Assembly: GCF_013393185.1 (NCBI RefSeq)
Contig: NZ_QJQX01000069.1
Coordinates: forward strand, 1 to 64,000
Direction: 5' to 3'
Origin: Sphingobium lactosutens
GTDB taxonomy: Bacteria > Pseudomonadota > Alphaproteobacteria > Sphingomonadales > Sphingomonadaceae
DNA length: 64,000 bases
The notes beneath the pieces were generated by a model. The model made no database searches, was not told the origin of the DNA, and saw only the letters and a program-made list of their open reading frames with translations. The position numbers and the translations under genes were made by a program. Of the stretch, positions 52,523 through 61,918 are shown piece by piece (positions within the stretch are counted from its first letter, which is position 1; every line of letters starts with the position of its first letter).

Positions 52523-52663
52523 ATGCTGTTTCTGGCGCGGTTTCTGGATTGGATTTGTAACGCTTTTGCGTCCGCTGTGCAGGACGAAACCCGGCTCAAC
52601 CAGCTGATTTGTCCGCTCGCGGCGCGACGGGCCGATGCCGATGGTGCGACGCACCGGCGCTGA
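52523..52663 (+). CDS. Possible small protein of 46 residues
   Basis: The frame beginning at ATG 52523 has a well-spaced GGAGAGGG and encodes an amphipathic start (MLFLARFLDWICNAFASAV) and a charged tail. I recognise no homologue, and the gap between 52324 and 52970 contains no longer supported gene. It may be chance. Confidence 0.25.
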   Translation: MLFLARFLDWICNAFASAVQDETRLNQLICPLAARRADADGATHRR

Positions 52664-52747
52664 CCATTGCGTTTTGTCAACTTCGGACGAATGTACCGCC
52701 AGCAGCGAAACATTGGCGTTCCCTGCCAGAGATCTGATTGTGCATAT

Positions 52748-52779
52748 AAAAAAACGGGCCAATCCGAAGATCAGCCCGT
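52748..52779 (-). terminator. Strong rho-independent terminator with UUCG tetraloop
   Basis: On the minus strand, an 11-base-pair stem (two pairs are G-U) is closed by a C(UUCG)G tetraloop and followed by seven T residues, the first of which pairs with the stem A. It ends transcription coming from the direction of the MFS gene at 52971 or from an independent small RNA. Confidence 0.85.
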
Positions 52780-52812
52780 GAAAGTTTTAGGAGAGGATGC
52801 CTGAAAGGCATG
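52748..52812 (-). ncRNA. Candidate small RNA 3' module with anti-Shine-Dalgarno segment
   Basis: Read on the minus strand, a six-base hairpin (ATGCCT/AGGCAT at 52811-52797) is followed by a single-stranded CCTCTCCTAAAACTTTC, then the terminator described above. An exposed C/U-rich anti-Shine-Dalgarno loop before a terminator is the plan of alphaproteobacterial trans-acting RNAs of the ar14 type. The 5' end is not defined, and it might instead be the 3' UTR of the MFS mRNA. Confidence 0.4.
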
Positions 52813-52970
52813 TTCTTTCTGACCTAAAGCTGTTTTTGCTGCAAGTGCGAAAAACCTTCTCGCGATTGCAAAATATGCATCCGTGGCAGGTTGCAACGCT
52901 TCCGTAGCGTCAACCGGATATTCTATCGTCCGCGTCAGACCATCAAGAAGCCGTTATGATGCGAATCACT

Positions 52971-54443
52971 TCATGCCTTGATTCGCAGCGAGGCAAGCGC
53001 GGCAACCATCAGCGTCACGGCGGCAAAAGCCATGGTCCAGATCGGATCGCCGGGGAAAAAGGCCTTCATGATCGATCCCATGGCGGTCGCTACGAGCAAT
53101 TGCGGCACCACCACGAAAATGTTGAACAGCCCCATATAAACGCCGATCTTTGCCGCCGGCAGGCTCGACGCCAGCATGGCATAGGGCATGGCGAGGATAG
53201 AGGCCCAGGCGATGCCGATCCCGACTTCGCTCAGCAGCAGCCAGTCGGGATCGCGCAAGAAAAGGAAGCTTCCAAAGCCAGCCGCGCCGGCGAGCAGGCA
53301 CAGCGCATGCGTGCGGGCCTGCCCGATCCGCCGGGCGATCCAGGGCAGAAGCGTCAAAGCCGCCACCGCCGCCACGCCATTATAGACTGAAAAGAGCACA
53401 CCGACCCAGTTGCCGCCCGCCTGATAGGCCGCACTCGCGGGATCGGCCGATCCGAACATATATTGGGCCACGACCGGGGTCGTGTGGATCCACATGATGA
53501 AGAGCGCCGACCAGCTGAAAAACTGGATGACGGCCAGTTTCCGCATGATCGGCGGCATCCCTGCCACGTCACCGATGATATGAGCCAGCATATTGTCCAC
53601 CCGTCCCGCACGCGCCAGCAGGATCGCCGCCAGGCTGGCAAGGCCATAGCCCGCCAGCAATGCGCCGAGCAGATAGACTTCCTTCTCCATTCCCCAAATC
53701 TCGACCAGCAATGCAATGGCTGCGCCGGCGCCGATCCATGCCAGACAGGGCAGCGGATTCCTCGCCGCCAGATCGGGCGCAAGATGCGCTTCCGTCTCGT
53801 CGCTGAACGCCTGCATCTGCTGAGGCGTATATTCACGTGTCGTCAGCACCGTCCACAGCACCGCGCCGAAGAGCGCCGCTCCGCCAACCCAGAAGCTGTA
53901 ACGCACCGTGTCGGGGACTTCGCCCGCAGGCGCAACATTGGCGATGCCCATATGGTCGAGCGCATAGGGAAAGAGCGACCCCACCACCGCACCCGTACCG
54001 ATGAAGGCGGTCTGCACCGCGTAGCCGACCACATGCTGATCCTTGCGCAGCATATCACCGACAAAGGCGCGGAAAGGCTCCATCGAAATGTTGAGGCTGG
54101 CATCGAGCATCCAGAGCAGAAGCGCCGCCGCTAACAGGCCGTCGCTGCGGGGCATGAGCAGCAGAGCGGTCGCGGCCAATATGGCGCCCAGCAGAAAATA
54201 GGGCCGCCGCCGCCCTAGCCGGCCGAGCCATGTCCGATCGGACAGATGACCGATCACTGGTTGCACCAGCAGCCCGGTCAGCGGCGCCGCAACCCACAGG
54301 GCCGAAAGATCGTCTATGCTGGATCCCAGTGACTGGAAAACACGGCTCATATTGGCATTTTGCAGGGCAAACCCGATCTGGATGCCGAAGAATCCGAAAC
54401 TGATATTCCACAGCCCGGCGAAGCCCTGGCGAGGCTTTTCCAT
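52971..54443 (-). CDS. MFS sugar transporter (maltose/sucrose type)
   Basis: The 490-residue protein has 12 predicted helices of the GPH/SUT-related group. MEKPRQGFAGLWNISFGFFGIQIGFALQNANMSRVFQ and the loop LIGHLSDRTWLGRLGRRRPYFLLGA (here GHLSDRTWLGRLGRRRPYF) are the features seen in Caulobacter and sphingomonad disaccharide permeases. No glycosidase or LacI gene flanks it here. The right-hand side is a mobile-element scar, so an original sugar operon may have been cut. The substrate is inferred. Confidence 0.8.
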   Translation of the reverse strand: MEKPRQGFAGLWNISFGFFGIQIGFALQNANMSRVFQSLGSSIDDLSALWVAAPLTGLLVQPVIGHLSDRTWLGRLGRRRPYFLLGAILAATALLLMPRSDGLLAAALLLWMLDASLNISMEPFRAFVGDMLRKDQHVVGYAVQTAFIGTGAVVGSLFPYALDHMGIANVAPAGEVPDTVRYSFWVGGAALFGAVLWTVLTTREYTPQQMQAFSDETEAHLAPDLAARNPLPCLAWIGAGAAIALLVEIWGMEKEVYLLGALLAGYGLASLAAILLARAGRVDNMLAHIIGDVAGMPPIMRKLAVIQFFSWSALFIMWIHTTPVVAQYMFGSADPASAAYQAGGNWVGVLFSVYNGVAAVAALTLLPWIARRIGQARTHALCLLAGAAGFGSFLFLRDPDWLLLSEVGIGIAWASILAMPYAMLASSLPAAKIGVYMGLFNIFVVVPQLLVATAMGSIMKAFFPGDPIWTMAFAAVTLMVAALASLRIKA

Positions 54444-54754
54444 GCCTTTCCCTTCCTGTCCTTACGCGACCGGCCTCCCGCCGCCTGCGCCCGAAACGCA
54501 GGGCTGGCACGGCAAGGCATGAGGAGCAAGGCAGGCATACGAATTCATAGGGAACCGGCATTTTGCACCGGAGCTAAGTTACTGAAATCGCACTCCAGAT
54601 TTTCAAATAGAGCGTGCTTCCAGTGGGTTAGATGAGATTACGAAGAGCGGAGATCTAGACACGGCTAGCCCCGGCCAGCCCTGTTTAGACACCCCTTTTA
54701 TCGCAGTTTTTATCGCGATTATCCTCTGTGGCCACGCCTTGAAGATACCGAAAA
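54444..54754. other. Gene-free stretch upstream of the sugar MFS gene
   Basis: Besides the presumed promoter of the MFS gene, I see no tRNA, palindrome or coding signal in these 311 bases. The right half, next to the integrase remnant, may be leftover from the insertion site of a lost element. Confidence 0.5.
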
Positions 54755-54943
54755 ATGAAATCTAAGACTGGATTTTCACCCTCGCGCATCGATTCGCTAC
54801 GGAAGGGAAGTTTGAATGATCCACTTTCTCCAGGGTTATCGGTGAAGGTGTTGCCGAGCGGAAAAATTGCGTGGAAATACATGCGATGGCTGCCGTTCAA
54901 GCGTCTGTTTCTCAGGCGCACATTGGGTTTTTATCCTCACGTT
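54755..54943 (+). pseudogene. N-terminal fragment of a tyrosine integrase
   Basis: The frame resembles the arm-DNA-binding N-terminus of P4-type integrases: LNDPLSPGLSVKVLPSGKIAWKYM, then RTLGFYPHV. The similarity stops at about 54943, where sequence of an IS5-type element begins, and the frame ends at 54961. The catalytic domain is absent. This is a remnant of an integrative element cut by an insertion sequence. Confidence 0.5.
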
Positions 54944-55197
54944 GTCTTCGGCGGACCATAGTCGGCCGGCGCATCGCGCCATCGCAAGCCATTCCTGATC
55001 ACGAAGATGATACCGCTGATAATCCGACGGTCGTCCACCCATGGCACGCCGTGCGACAGCGGAAAATATGGCTCGATCCGGCGCATCTGCGCCTCCGACA
55101 GCCAGATCAGATCACTCATGACGACGCCTCCTCGCGCCGCCATTGAATCAACCGATCGCCATCCTCGCAACCAATTTAATAGGTCCTGAGCCTAGGA
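54944..55197 (-). mobile_element. IS5-family element fragment (transposase N-terminus)
   Basis: On the minus strand, from ATG 55119, the frame reads MSDLIWLSEAQMRRIEPYFP and continues WVDDRRIISGIIFVIRNGLRWRDAPADYGP, the N-terminal region of IS5-type transposases. It stops after about 55 residues, at the junction with the integrase remnant. The DDE catalytic core is missing. The stretch up to about 55197 (with GGTCCTGAGCC) looks like the element end. Confidence 0.75.
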
Positions 55198-55320
55198 AGC
55201 GTTCTTCGTCGAGACGATCACAGCACTACACACGACCTTGCCAAGCCTGCGTCCCAGCGACGGGACCTCATTCGAATCTGACCTTTTATCAGGGGTCCGC
55301 CTCAATCAAAAAATCTTTCC

Positions 55321-56330
55321 TTACACTGCCCTCGACGCAGCTCCCCAGCCAAAATCCGTCGCATCCATCCACATGCGGTGGAGCACGACAACCAGCTTGC
55401 GAGCCAACGCGACCTTGGCACGCTTCATGCCGCGACGCTGGGCCACATCGAGCGCCCAGCGCTTTAGGCTGGAAAAGCGCATCGCCCACGTCAACATGAT
55501 ATGCGCCGCCTCGAACAGCGCCATCCGCACCATTGCGTCGCCGACCTTGCTGACGCCGCCATCGCGATCCGTCTCGCCTGATTGATATTTCTTCGGGGTG
55601 AGTCCGAAATAGGCGCCAACCGTATTGGATCTGCCGAACCCGTTTGGATCATCCGCGGCCGACCGATAGGTCAGCGCGACAAGCCCCCGACGCCTGAGGT
55701 AGTGATCAATCTCTGGCAAATCTTGTCAGCGCGCGCGATCTTCAGCATCTCGCGGTGAAGCCTCATAAACTCACTCCACGAGGCGGCCCGTGCTGCCAGA
55801 ACCCCGCCGATCACCATCGACAATGTGGCGTGTCCTGCGATCAGCTCGTGAACCCGCGCCTCGAAACGCCCGCGGCTCACTTCGCCGACTTTCAGCCCAT
55901 AATAGCCGCGCAATATACCCCGGATGCTCAGTTCCACGTCGAGGAGCTTGCCCTGCAGGAGCTTGCGCCCGACCAGTAGCCCGGACGTCCTGGGCGGGCG
56001 GCGATTTTGCATGAACCGGACGATACCAACCCATGCAGAGCAACTGCGCGATCCCGCGCGCATCCTTCCGGTCCGTCTTCACCGTCATGTCTGAAAGCGC
56101 CGCTTTCACGTGTCGGGTCTCCAGCAACACGACTTCCCGTCCCGATGTAACCAGCGCCGCGTGCAGCCACTAGGAAAGTGGGCGTGCCTCCAGGCCGATG
56201 CGAACCACCGTCAGATCCAGCTCGTCGAAATAGCCAATCAGGCAGGCTCGCTGGCCACCTTGCCCTTCGCATCCACCACGCAAACGCTGCTTTCTTTCAG
56301 AGAGGCATCGATGCCGGCATAATAGTCCAT
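55321..56330 (-). pseudogene. IS110-family transposase, degraded
   Basis: From ATG 56330 the frame starts MDYYAGIDASLKESSVCVVD, the DEDD-nuclease start of IS110 transposases. It breaks at a stop after residue 30 (56240-56238). A TAG at 56172-56170 replaces a sense codon before WL, and further frameshifts occur near 55980 and 55725. The later parts match family blocks (MTVKTDRKDARGIAQLL, LLDVELSIRGILRG, FGLTPKKYQSGETDRDGGVSK, RGMKRAKVALARKL) to the stop at 55321. It cannot make an active protein. Confidence 0.88.
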
Positions 56331-56585
56331 GGCTGTTCCTCTCATGATGCTTGAGGCCGATCGCTCGGACCTCGTTCCAACACCATCATTCTGAGGGACA
56401 GCCAGCCACCTGGCTACCTTGGAGACGCCGGCCCATTACGGCATCTAGCTGCCTGGTTGCGACACATCATTGGAACATGATAAGCAGCGCTATTGCGGAT
56501 CAGGCATGGCGCTTTGCTGCTCTTGTTCGACAGGCGATCTGCGCAGGTGGTTGCATGGCCGCCGTGACTTCATTACGTACCGGCT

Positions 56586-57368
56586 ATGATTGCGGCCGAA
56601 CCCATAAAAAATCCGTCAAAATCATATATCGCCCCCGCGCTGGAAAAGGGGTTCGACATCATTGAATTGCTGGCCGATACGGATGGCGGTTTGACCGCGA
56701 GCCAGATTGCCCGGCGCCTCGGTCGTTCGATGAACGAGATATACCGGATTCTACTGGTCATGGAACGGCGCGGCTGGCTCCACAAGGAACCAGGCGACGA
56801 CCGATACATCGTCACGTACCGGATGCTGGACATCATGTATCGGGCTACGCTGACACAGTCGCTGACGAGCGCGGCGGCGCCCCAGATGCAGGCGCTGGCG
56901 CTGGCGACAAACCAGTCCTGTCACCTCGTCATCCGTTCGGGCATGCACGGACTTGTCGTGCTGCGTCAGGAGAATGGCGGTCCTTCAGGCTTTGCGATGC
57001 AACTCGGAGCGGTTATCGAACTCGCAACCAGCTGCTCGGGTCATGTCTTGCTCGCTTATGCGGACGAGGACCGGCTTGATGACATATTGGATAAATTGCC
57101 GGATATGGACCTGGCGTCCCTTGATCAGCTCCGCAAGCGCCTCGCAACCGTTCGAAAGCGTGGTTATGAAAAGCAGCCCAGCGCAAGAGTATCCGGCATC
57201 ATTGATGTGAGCTACCCGATTTTCGATTTCAACGGGCGCATCTCCGCCGCGTTGACCATCCCCTTCCTGACCCGGTTGGACGGGTCTACCCTCGATAGTG
57301 AGGAGACCCGCATTCAGCTTGGCGAAGCCGCGCGCAGAATATCCCATGAGGTCGGCTGGACCGGGTGA
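56586..57368 (+). CDS. IclR-family transcriptional regulator, copy 1
   Basis: The 260-residue protein has an N-terminal winged helix (about residues 17-80, APALEKGFDIIELLADTDGG, TASQIARRLGRSMNEIYRIL) and a C-terminal IclR effector domain (GHVLLAY, and VSGIIDVSYPIFDFNGRISAALTIPFL). A second, clearly related IclR gene follows after 82 bases. The pair stands in front of a TonB receptor-fucosidase locus and probably regulates it in response to a sugar or its breakdown product. The gene lies just right of the IS110 scar. Confidence 0.9.
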   Translation: MIAAEPIKNPSKSYIAPALEKGFDIIELLADTDGGLTASQIARRLGRSMNEIYRILLVMERRGWLHKEPGDDRYIVTYRMLDIMYRATLTQSLTSAAAPQMQALALATNQSCHLVIRSGMHGLVVLRQENGGPSGFAMQLGAVIELATSCSGHVLLAYADEDRLDDILDKLPDMDLASLDQLRKRLATVRKRGYEKQPSARVSGIIDVSYPIFDFNGRISAALTIPFLTRLDGSTLDSEETRIQLGEAARRISHEVGWTG

Positions 57369-57450
57369 CAGTGTCTTGCTTCATTCAAGAAAGGCCCGCC
57401 TTGGCATATCGCACATTGCACCTGCCGCATGACGGGATTACCACGCAACC

Positions 57451-58245
57451 ATGATCGAAGAAGGCTCGCCGAAAGCCAAGGCAAAGGAATATTCCGCTCC
57501 CGCGCTCGAGAAAGGCTTTGATATTCTGGAGCTACTGGCCGACGCACCGCAAGGATTGCCAGTATCCGAGATTGCGCAACGCCTCGACCGATCGATCAGC
57601 GAACTATTTCGCGTCATCATCGTGATGGAACGCCGGCGATGGCTATACAAGGATGCAGCGACCGGACGCTATCGCGTACCCCATCGAGCGCTCGACGTGG
57701 CCTTTCGCGCTACACCCGCGCAGGCGCTCAGCGCCGCAGCCGCCGCTCCGATGCAGGATCTGGCGGAAGTGATCAGTCAATCCTGCCATCTCGCCATCAA
57801 GGTCGATGGTCGCGGGCTGGTGATATTGCGGCAGGAAAATATGAGACAGTGCGGATTTGCGATGCGCCTGGGCGTACCAATAGATCTCGCCACCAGCGCT
57901 TCGGGCCATGTTCTGCTCGCCTTCGAACCGGACGAAACGCTCGAAGCGACGTTCGCCCAGCTTCCCACGCCTTTGTCGATGCCGACGGAAACGTTCAAGA
58001 AGCGGCTTGCCACCGTCCGGGCACGCGGATTCGAATGCCATCAAAGCCCCCTTGTCGCAGCCGTTACCGATATCAGCTACCCCATATTCAGTGCTAAAGA
58101 TCGAGTCGCTGCCGCGCTCACCGTGCCCTATTTGAATAGCATCGACGGATCGCTGACGCATGACATCGAAAATGCGAGGCGCCAATTGGGCGAGACCGCT
58201 CAACTGATTTCCGCTGCCCTGACCAGAAGCGCAAGCTACCGATAA
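57451..58245 (+). CDS. IclR-family transcriptional regulator, copy 2 (paralogue)
   Basis: The 264-residue protein has the same architecture as its neighbour and shares the blocks SAPALEKGFDILELLAD, VMERRRWLYKD, SQSCHLAIK, FAMRLG, ATSASGHVLLAF, KRLATVRARGFE and DISYPIF. The two were evidently duplicated and have diverged, mostly in the effector domain and linker. Tandem IclR copies may form hetero-oligomers or respond to different ligands. It is followed by a repeat element and the 5' region of the TonB receptor. Confidence 0.9.
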   Translation: MIEEGSPKAKAKEYSAPALEKGFDILELLADAPQGLPVSEIAQRLDRSISELFRVIIVMERRRWLYKDAATGRYRVPHRALDVAFRATPAQALSAAAAAPMQDLAEVISQSCHLAIKVDGRGLVILRQENMRQCGFAMRLGVPIDLATSASGHVLLAFEPDETLEATFAQLPTPLSMPTETFKKRLATVRARGFECHQSPLVAAVTDISYPIFSAKDRVAAALTVPYLNSIDGSLTHDIENARRQLGETAQLISAALTRSASYR

Positions 58246-58252
58246 GGCCGGA

Positions 58253-58361
58253 CTTAGAGCGCGCTGCGTTAAATCCGACGCAGATCGCGCGCTCTAAGTT
58301 TTTGTTGTCGCATCGTTTTAAGCGCAAAACCGGTTCCCACTTTTGCGCACGATGCTCTAGA
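58253..58361. repeat. Alphaproteobacterial intergenic repeat (two hairpins)
   Basis: CTTAGAGCGCG pairs with CGCGCTCTAAG (58253-58298). A second stem, GCATCGT with ACGATGC, encloses GCGCAAAA/TTTTGCGC around CCGGTTCCCAC. The CCGGTTCCCACTTTTGCG block is a repeat I recognise from many alphaproteobacterial genomes. The first stem followed by TTTTTG could also terminate the IclR transcript. Confidence 0.75.
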
Positions 58362-58690
58362 TGCCCGCGGCTGGTCAACAATCGACTGGCAGCCGTCTTG
58401 TCCGACGTCCTCCCCGGCGCGCGCCTCGGTTTCCACATCATAAAAGCGCTTGGCGGCGCCGGACGACCCGATGAGCAAGCCCCGGAGCGCCTACGCGCCG
58501 TCTGCCTTAGCATATTGAGAGTCTGAGCTTTTGCACGTCAGCCTGTCGCCCCGACACGCAGAGCGGACTTTGGGCGGCGTGCGCATGTGATATTTTTATA
58601 TATGCTATTTACTTTCTCTTGTCATAGTAATGGACTCAGCGTATTTACCCCAAGAAAGAAGGGAAATCGTCAGGAGGGGAGCAATGAGTT

Positions 58691-58732
58691 TTGACTCACG
58701 CAAAATAGTTTCCTACATTTTTTACATTGTAG
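58691..58732 (+). promoter_or_regulatory. Candidate promoter with overlapping palindrome for the TonB receptor
   Basis: TTGACT (58691-58696) and TACATT (58714-58719) are separated by 17 bases, a sigma-70-like arrangement. A 20-base imperfect palindrome, CTACA...TGTAG (58713-58732), overlaps the -10 and could be a repressor site, for example for one of the IclR proteins. The receptor start is 233 bases downstream. Confidence 0.4.
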
Positions 58733-58800
58733 TGCGCGGGTTTCGCCTGCCGGCAACTCAAGGCCGCCCCCGCCGCCCTCTTGAAGCTAAGCCGATGAGC

Positions 58801-58870
58801 CGGCCGCAAATCTTCAGTCCGTCCGGGCACCTAAGCCGGCTTTGTCGGACGGAAGTCTTGCGGCCGCAAA
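58801..58870 (+). repeat. Long imperfect hairpin in the receptor leader
   Basis: CGGCCGCAAATCTTCAGTCCGTCC (left arm) is nearly complementary to GGACGGAAGTCTTGCGGCCG (right arm) with a loop of about 20 bases. The same CGGCCGCAAA also occurs as a direct repeat at both ends. It lies in the presumed 5' untranslated region, 95 bases before the receptor start. The rest of the 58246-58964 gap shows no supported gene. Confidence 0.5.
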
Positions 58871-58964
58871 GAGCTTCGACCGCAGCGATCATCAGGCCTT
58901 GCCTGCAACGTATGGGACGTTTGCGGCCGGCCACAGTTGCAGAAAAGAAAATTGGGAGAGTGGA

Positions 58965-61781
58965 ATGAAAGCGATTCTATACTGCACAACCGCCTTGGCG
59001 CTGCTGGGTTTTTCCGGTGTCGTGTCCGCGCAAGAAGCCGCCGACTCCCCGCCCGCCCAGTCGCCTGCCCAGCAGGGACAAAGCATTTCGTCCGATGCCG
59101 CCGGCGCCAATGAAATCATCGTCACCGGCTTCCGTCGGTCGCTGGATCTGGCGGCAGAAACCAAGCGAAATGCGGCAATCGTCAGCGATGGCATCTCCGC
59201 TGAGGATATCGGACAATTTCCCGACCTCAATCTGGCGGAATCCCTGCAACGCATCACAGGCGTTCAGATCACGCGAAACGGCGGCGAAGGTTCTGGCGTT
59301 TCCATCCGCGGCCTGCCCAGCGAATTTACCCGTGTCCAGTATAATGGCCGGACCGTCGGCAGCGGCGGAACCCGGTCCTTCGATTTCACGGCTTTCTCAT
59401 CGCTGTTCACCAGCGCAGTCGAGGTTCAGAAATCACCGACATCCGACATGATAGACGGCGGCCTGTCAGGCACGGTCAACATCCGCACAGCGCGCCCGCT
59501 GGATATCGACAAAACGACCGTAAGCGCATCGTTCGAAGGCGTGTATGAACAGCAGCGCAAAAAGCTCACACCCCGCGCCGCGATTCTTGGCAACTGGGTG
59601 AACAGCGCGGGCACTTTCGGCGTCAACGCCGGCATAGCCTTCGAACGCCGTAAATACCGCACCCGGTCCGACACCACCTATGGCGCCGAAACAAGCCGCG
59701 AAGCGCCTTTGATCAACCCCGTCACGGGCAGGGCGATCACCGGCGGTAAATCACCACCGCTCGATTATAATCTCGATGGCGATTCCAACGACACCTACAG
59801 CTTCCTCCATGGTTCGGATTTTACGCGGAGCGATGTGAAGAGGGATCGACTGACCGCCATCCTCGGCTATCAGTTCAAGCCTTCGGAAGATTTCGAAATA
59901 TATGGTGATTTCTTTTACAGCCGCCTGACGACGGACATCGAAATGCAGCGCGCGCAGACCCGCTTCACCGATCTGGCGCCCGGCGTCGCCGGACGCCCCT
60001 ATGGCGTGCGCGGCAGCACGATCTCCACCGACTATAACGCCTTCCTGCCCAGCAGCTCGCAAGGTTTCCTGACTAGCCTGGACGTGGACGGCCTCAGCAA
60101 TCAGGCGGTGGCCCGCGTCGAGCGTCGCAAGATCGAAGTGAAGTCCTTCGCTCAAGGCGCGAAATGGACATCCGGCAACTTCACGCTGGAAGGCGAAGCA
60201 TCCTATTTCAAGAGCAGGAATTTTACCCGAAACATCGGACTTAATGGTCAGGCGCGTGCATCCGCGCTGCTATCCTTCCCGGATGGAATCGGCACCTTGC
60301 CGCAAATCACGTTCAACCGAGGTTACAATCAACTCGACCCCCAGAACTTCTATCTGACAAATGAGGATCTCGCCGAAGATGTCGGCGTCGATCGCAATTA
60401 TGAAGGTCGGATCGACGCCACCTACAAGCTGGGCGACGGTTTCTTGCAGGCGGTCAAACTGGGCGGCTTTTACAGCGATCGTCACTTCAGGAATACGACT
60501 GCACGCGGCGTTCTGTCCGCGAGCGGCCTTGCGGCGCTTTCGAACGGTCGACTGACCGTGACGCCGGGCATTGAGGGGAGCGGCGGCATTTCGGCCGCCA
60601 ATTTCCTCACGCTCGGCGACTTCGACGCGTTAACCAACGCGCCCCAATTGCTGGTCATCGACCTCGACAAGTTCGACGCGATCATTCCGCGATCCGCCTA
60701 TTTCGACAATCAGGTCATTACAAGGCAGCCGGGGTCGGGCTTCAACATCGCGGAAAAGACTTTCGCCTTTTACGGGCGGGTCGACTTTGGCACGACTGAT
60801 GACCGATTTGCCGGCAATATCGGCCTGCGCTATGTCCAGACGCGGACAAATTCCATCGGCCTGATCCCTAATCTGGACGGTCTGATCGTCGAAGTGGACA
60901 ATGTCACCACCACAATTCCAACCGCAGAAGCGACGGCGGTCAAGGCCAAATATGACGACTTCCTGCCCAGCCTGAATCTTCGGTACAATATTACCGACGA
61001 ACTGCTGGTCCGCTTCGCCGCCGCGCGGGTCATAGGCCGTCCCAACCTCTCAAGCCTAAATGCGGGCACCAGCGTCGACGCCAATGTGCGCACCATCAAT
61101 TCGGGCAATCCTTCGCTAAGGCCGTTCCGGTCGGACCAACTCGACCTTTCGTTTGAATATTATCTGCCGAAGGGCGGGATGTTCTCCATCGCCGGCTTCT
61201 ACAAGCATCTGGCCGATTATATCCTGACGGGTCAGACCCTGGAAACCCGCACGGTGGCATTGAGGGCGGGTGGAACGACCTCTCTGGAGTTCCGCCGCAA
61301 CCAGCCGCTCAATCTGGTGAATGGAGACGTCAAGGGCGTTGAAGTCGCGGCCCAGTTGCCGTTTTCCTATGTGGCGCAGGCGCTGGACGGCTTCGGCTTC
61401 TTCGGTAGTTACACCTATATCAAGGCGCCTTCCATTCCCCGTACCCAAGGGGGTATTCCGGTCCTGCTCGACGGCGTGGCGAAAAACAACTTCACCGCAG
61501 GCGGTTATTTCGAGAAATGGGGCCTTGGTATCCGTGGCTCCTACACCTATCGCGGCCTGTATTCATCGGGCGCAGGAACATTCGGCGACGGCAGCTTTAC
61601 CAGAGCCTATGGTCAGCTTGACGGATCGATCGATTACAAGATCACCGACAATGTATCCGTCTCGATCGACGTGACCAACCTGCTGAACGAGCGAACCCAG
61701 AATCAGAATGGGTTCGGGCTGATCAGCAATGAGACGTTCGTCGGTCGCCGCTTCACTGGCGGTGTCCGCATGAAGCTCTGA
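58965..61781 (+). CDS. TonB-dependent receptor, sugar type (Xanthomonas/Caulobacter class)
   Basis: The protein has about 938 residues, the large subclass linked to glycan uptake. It has a signal peptide (SGVVSAQE), the conserved EIIVTGFRRSLDLAAETKR, and plug motifs DLNLAESLQRITGVQI and GSGVSIRGLPSEFTRVQYNG. The barrel ends RRFTGGVRMKL. ATG 58965 has GGGAGAG upstream, and the frame before it crosses the hairpin region. It precedes a GH29 fucosidase, so fucosylated oligosaccharides are the likely cargo. Confidence 0.88.
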   Translation: MKAILYCTTALALLGFSGVVSAQEAADSPPAQSPAQQGQSISSDAAGANEIIVTGFRRSLDLAAETKRNAAIVSDGISAEDIGQFPDLNLAESLQRITGVQITRNGGEGSGVSIRGLPSEFTRVQYNGRTVGSGGTRSFDFTAFSSLFTSAVEVQKSPTSDMIDGGLSGTVNIRTARPLDIDKTTVSASFEGVYEQQRKKLTPRAAILGNWVNSAGTFGVNAGIAFERRKYRTRSDTTYGAETSREAPLINPVTGRAITGGKSPPLDYNLDGDSNDTYSFLHGSDFTRSDVKRDRLTAILGYQFKPSEDFEIYGDFFYSRLTTDIEMQRAQTRFTDLAPGVAGRPYGVRGSTISTDYNAFLPSSSQGFLTSLDVDGLSNQAVARVERRKIEVKSFAQGAKWTSGNFTLEGEASYFKSRNFTRNIGLNGQARASALLSFPDGIGTLPQITFNRGYNQLDPQNFYLTNEDLAEDVGVDRNYEGRIDATYKLGDGFLQAVKLGGFYSDRHFRNTTARGVLSASGLAALSNGRLTVTPGIEGSGGISAANFLTLGDFDALTNAPQLLVIDLDKFDAIIPRSAYFDNQVITRQPGSGFNIAEKTFAFYGRVDFGTTDDRFAGNIGLRYVQTRTNSIGLIPNLDGLIVEVDNVTTTIPTAEATAVKAKYDDFLPSLNLRYNITDELLVRFAAARVIGRPNLSSLNAGTSVDANVRTINSGNPSLRPFRSDQLDLSFEYYLPKGGMFSIAGFYKHLADYILTGQTLETRTVALRAGGTTSLEFRRNQPLNLVNGDVKGVEVAAQLPFSYVAQALDGFGFFGSYTYIKAPSIPRTQGGIPVLLDGVAKNNFTAGGYFEKWGLGIRGSYTYRGLYSSGAGTFGDGSFTRAYGQLDGSIDYKITDNVSVSIDVTNLLNERTQNQNGFGLISNETFVGRRFTGGVRMKL

Positions 61782-61918
61782 TTGACGATCTCGCCTCGCC
61801 TGCCGCATCCTCCGTTGGGATCGACAGGGGAGGTTCCGGCAAGCTCTGCCGGTATATGCGGGCAGGTCGCAGCCTGTATAGTCTCTCTCATGCTATGAAT
61901 TTGGATGGAAGGATCGGA

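Noticed and set aside
52797..52907. A 36-codon frame on the plus strand preceded by AGGAGAGG
   Set aside because: It lies inside the candidate minus-strand RNA; the hairpin and the anti-Shine-Dalgarno segment explain the apparent ribosome site.
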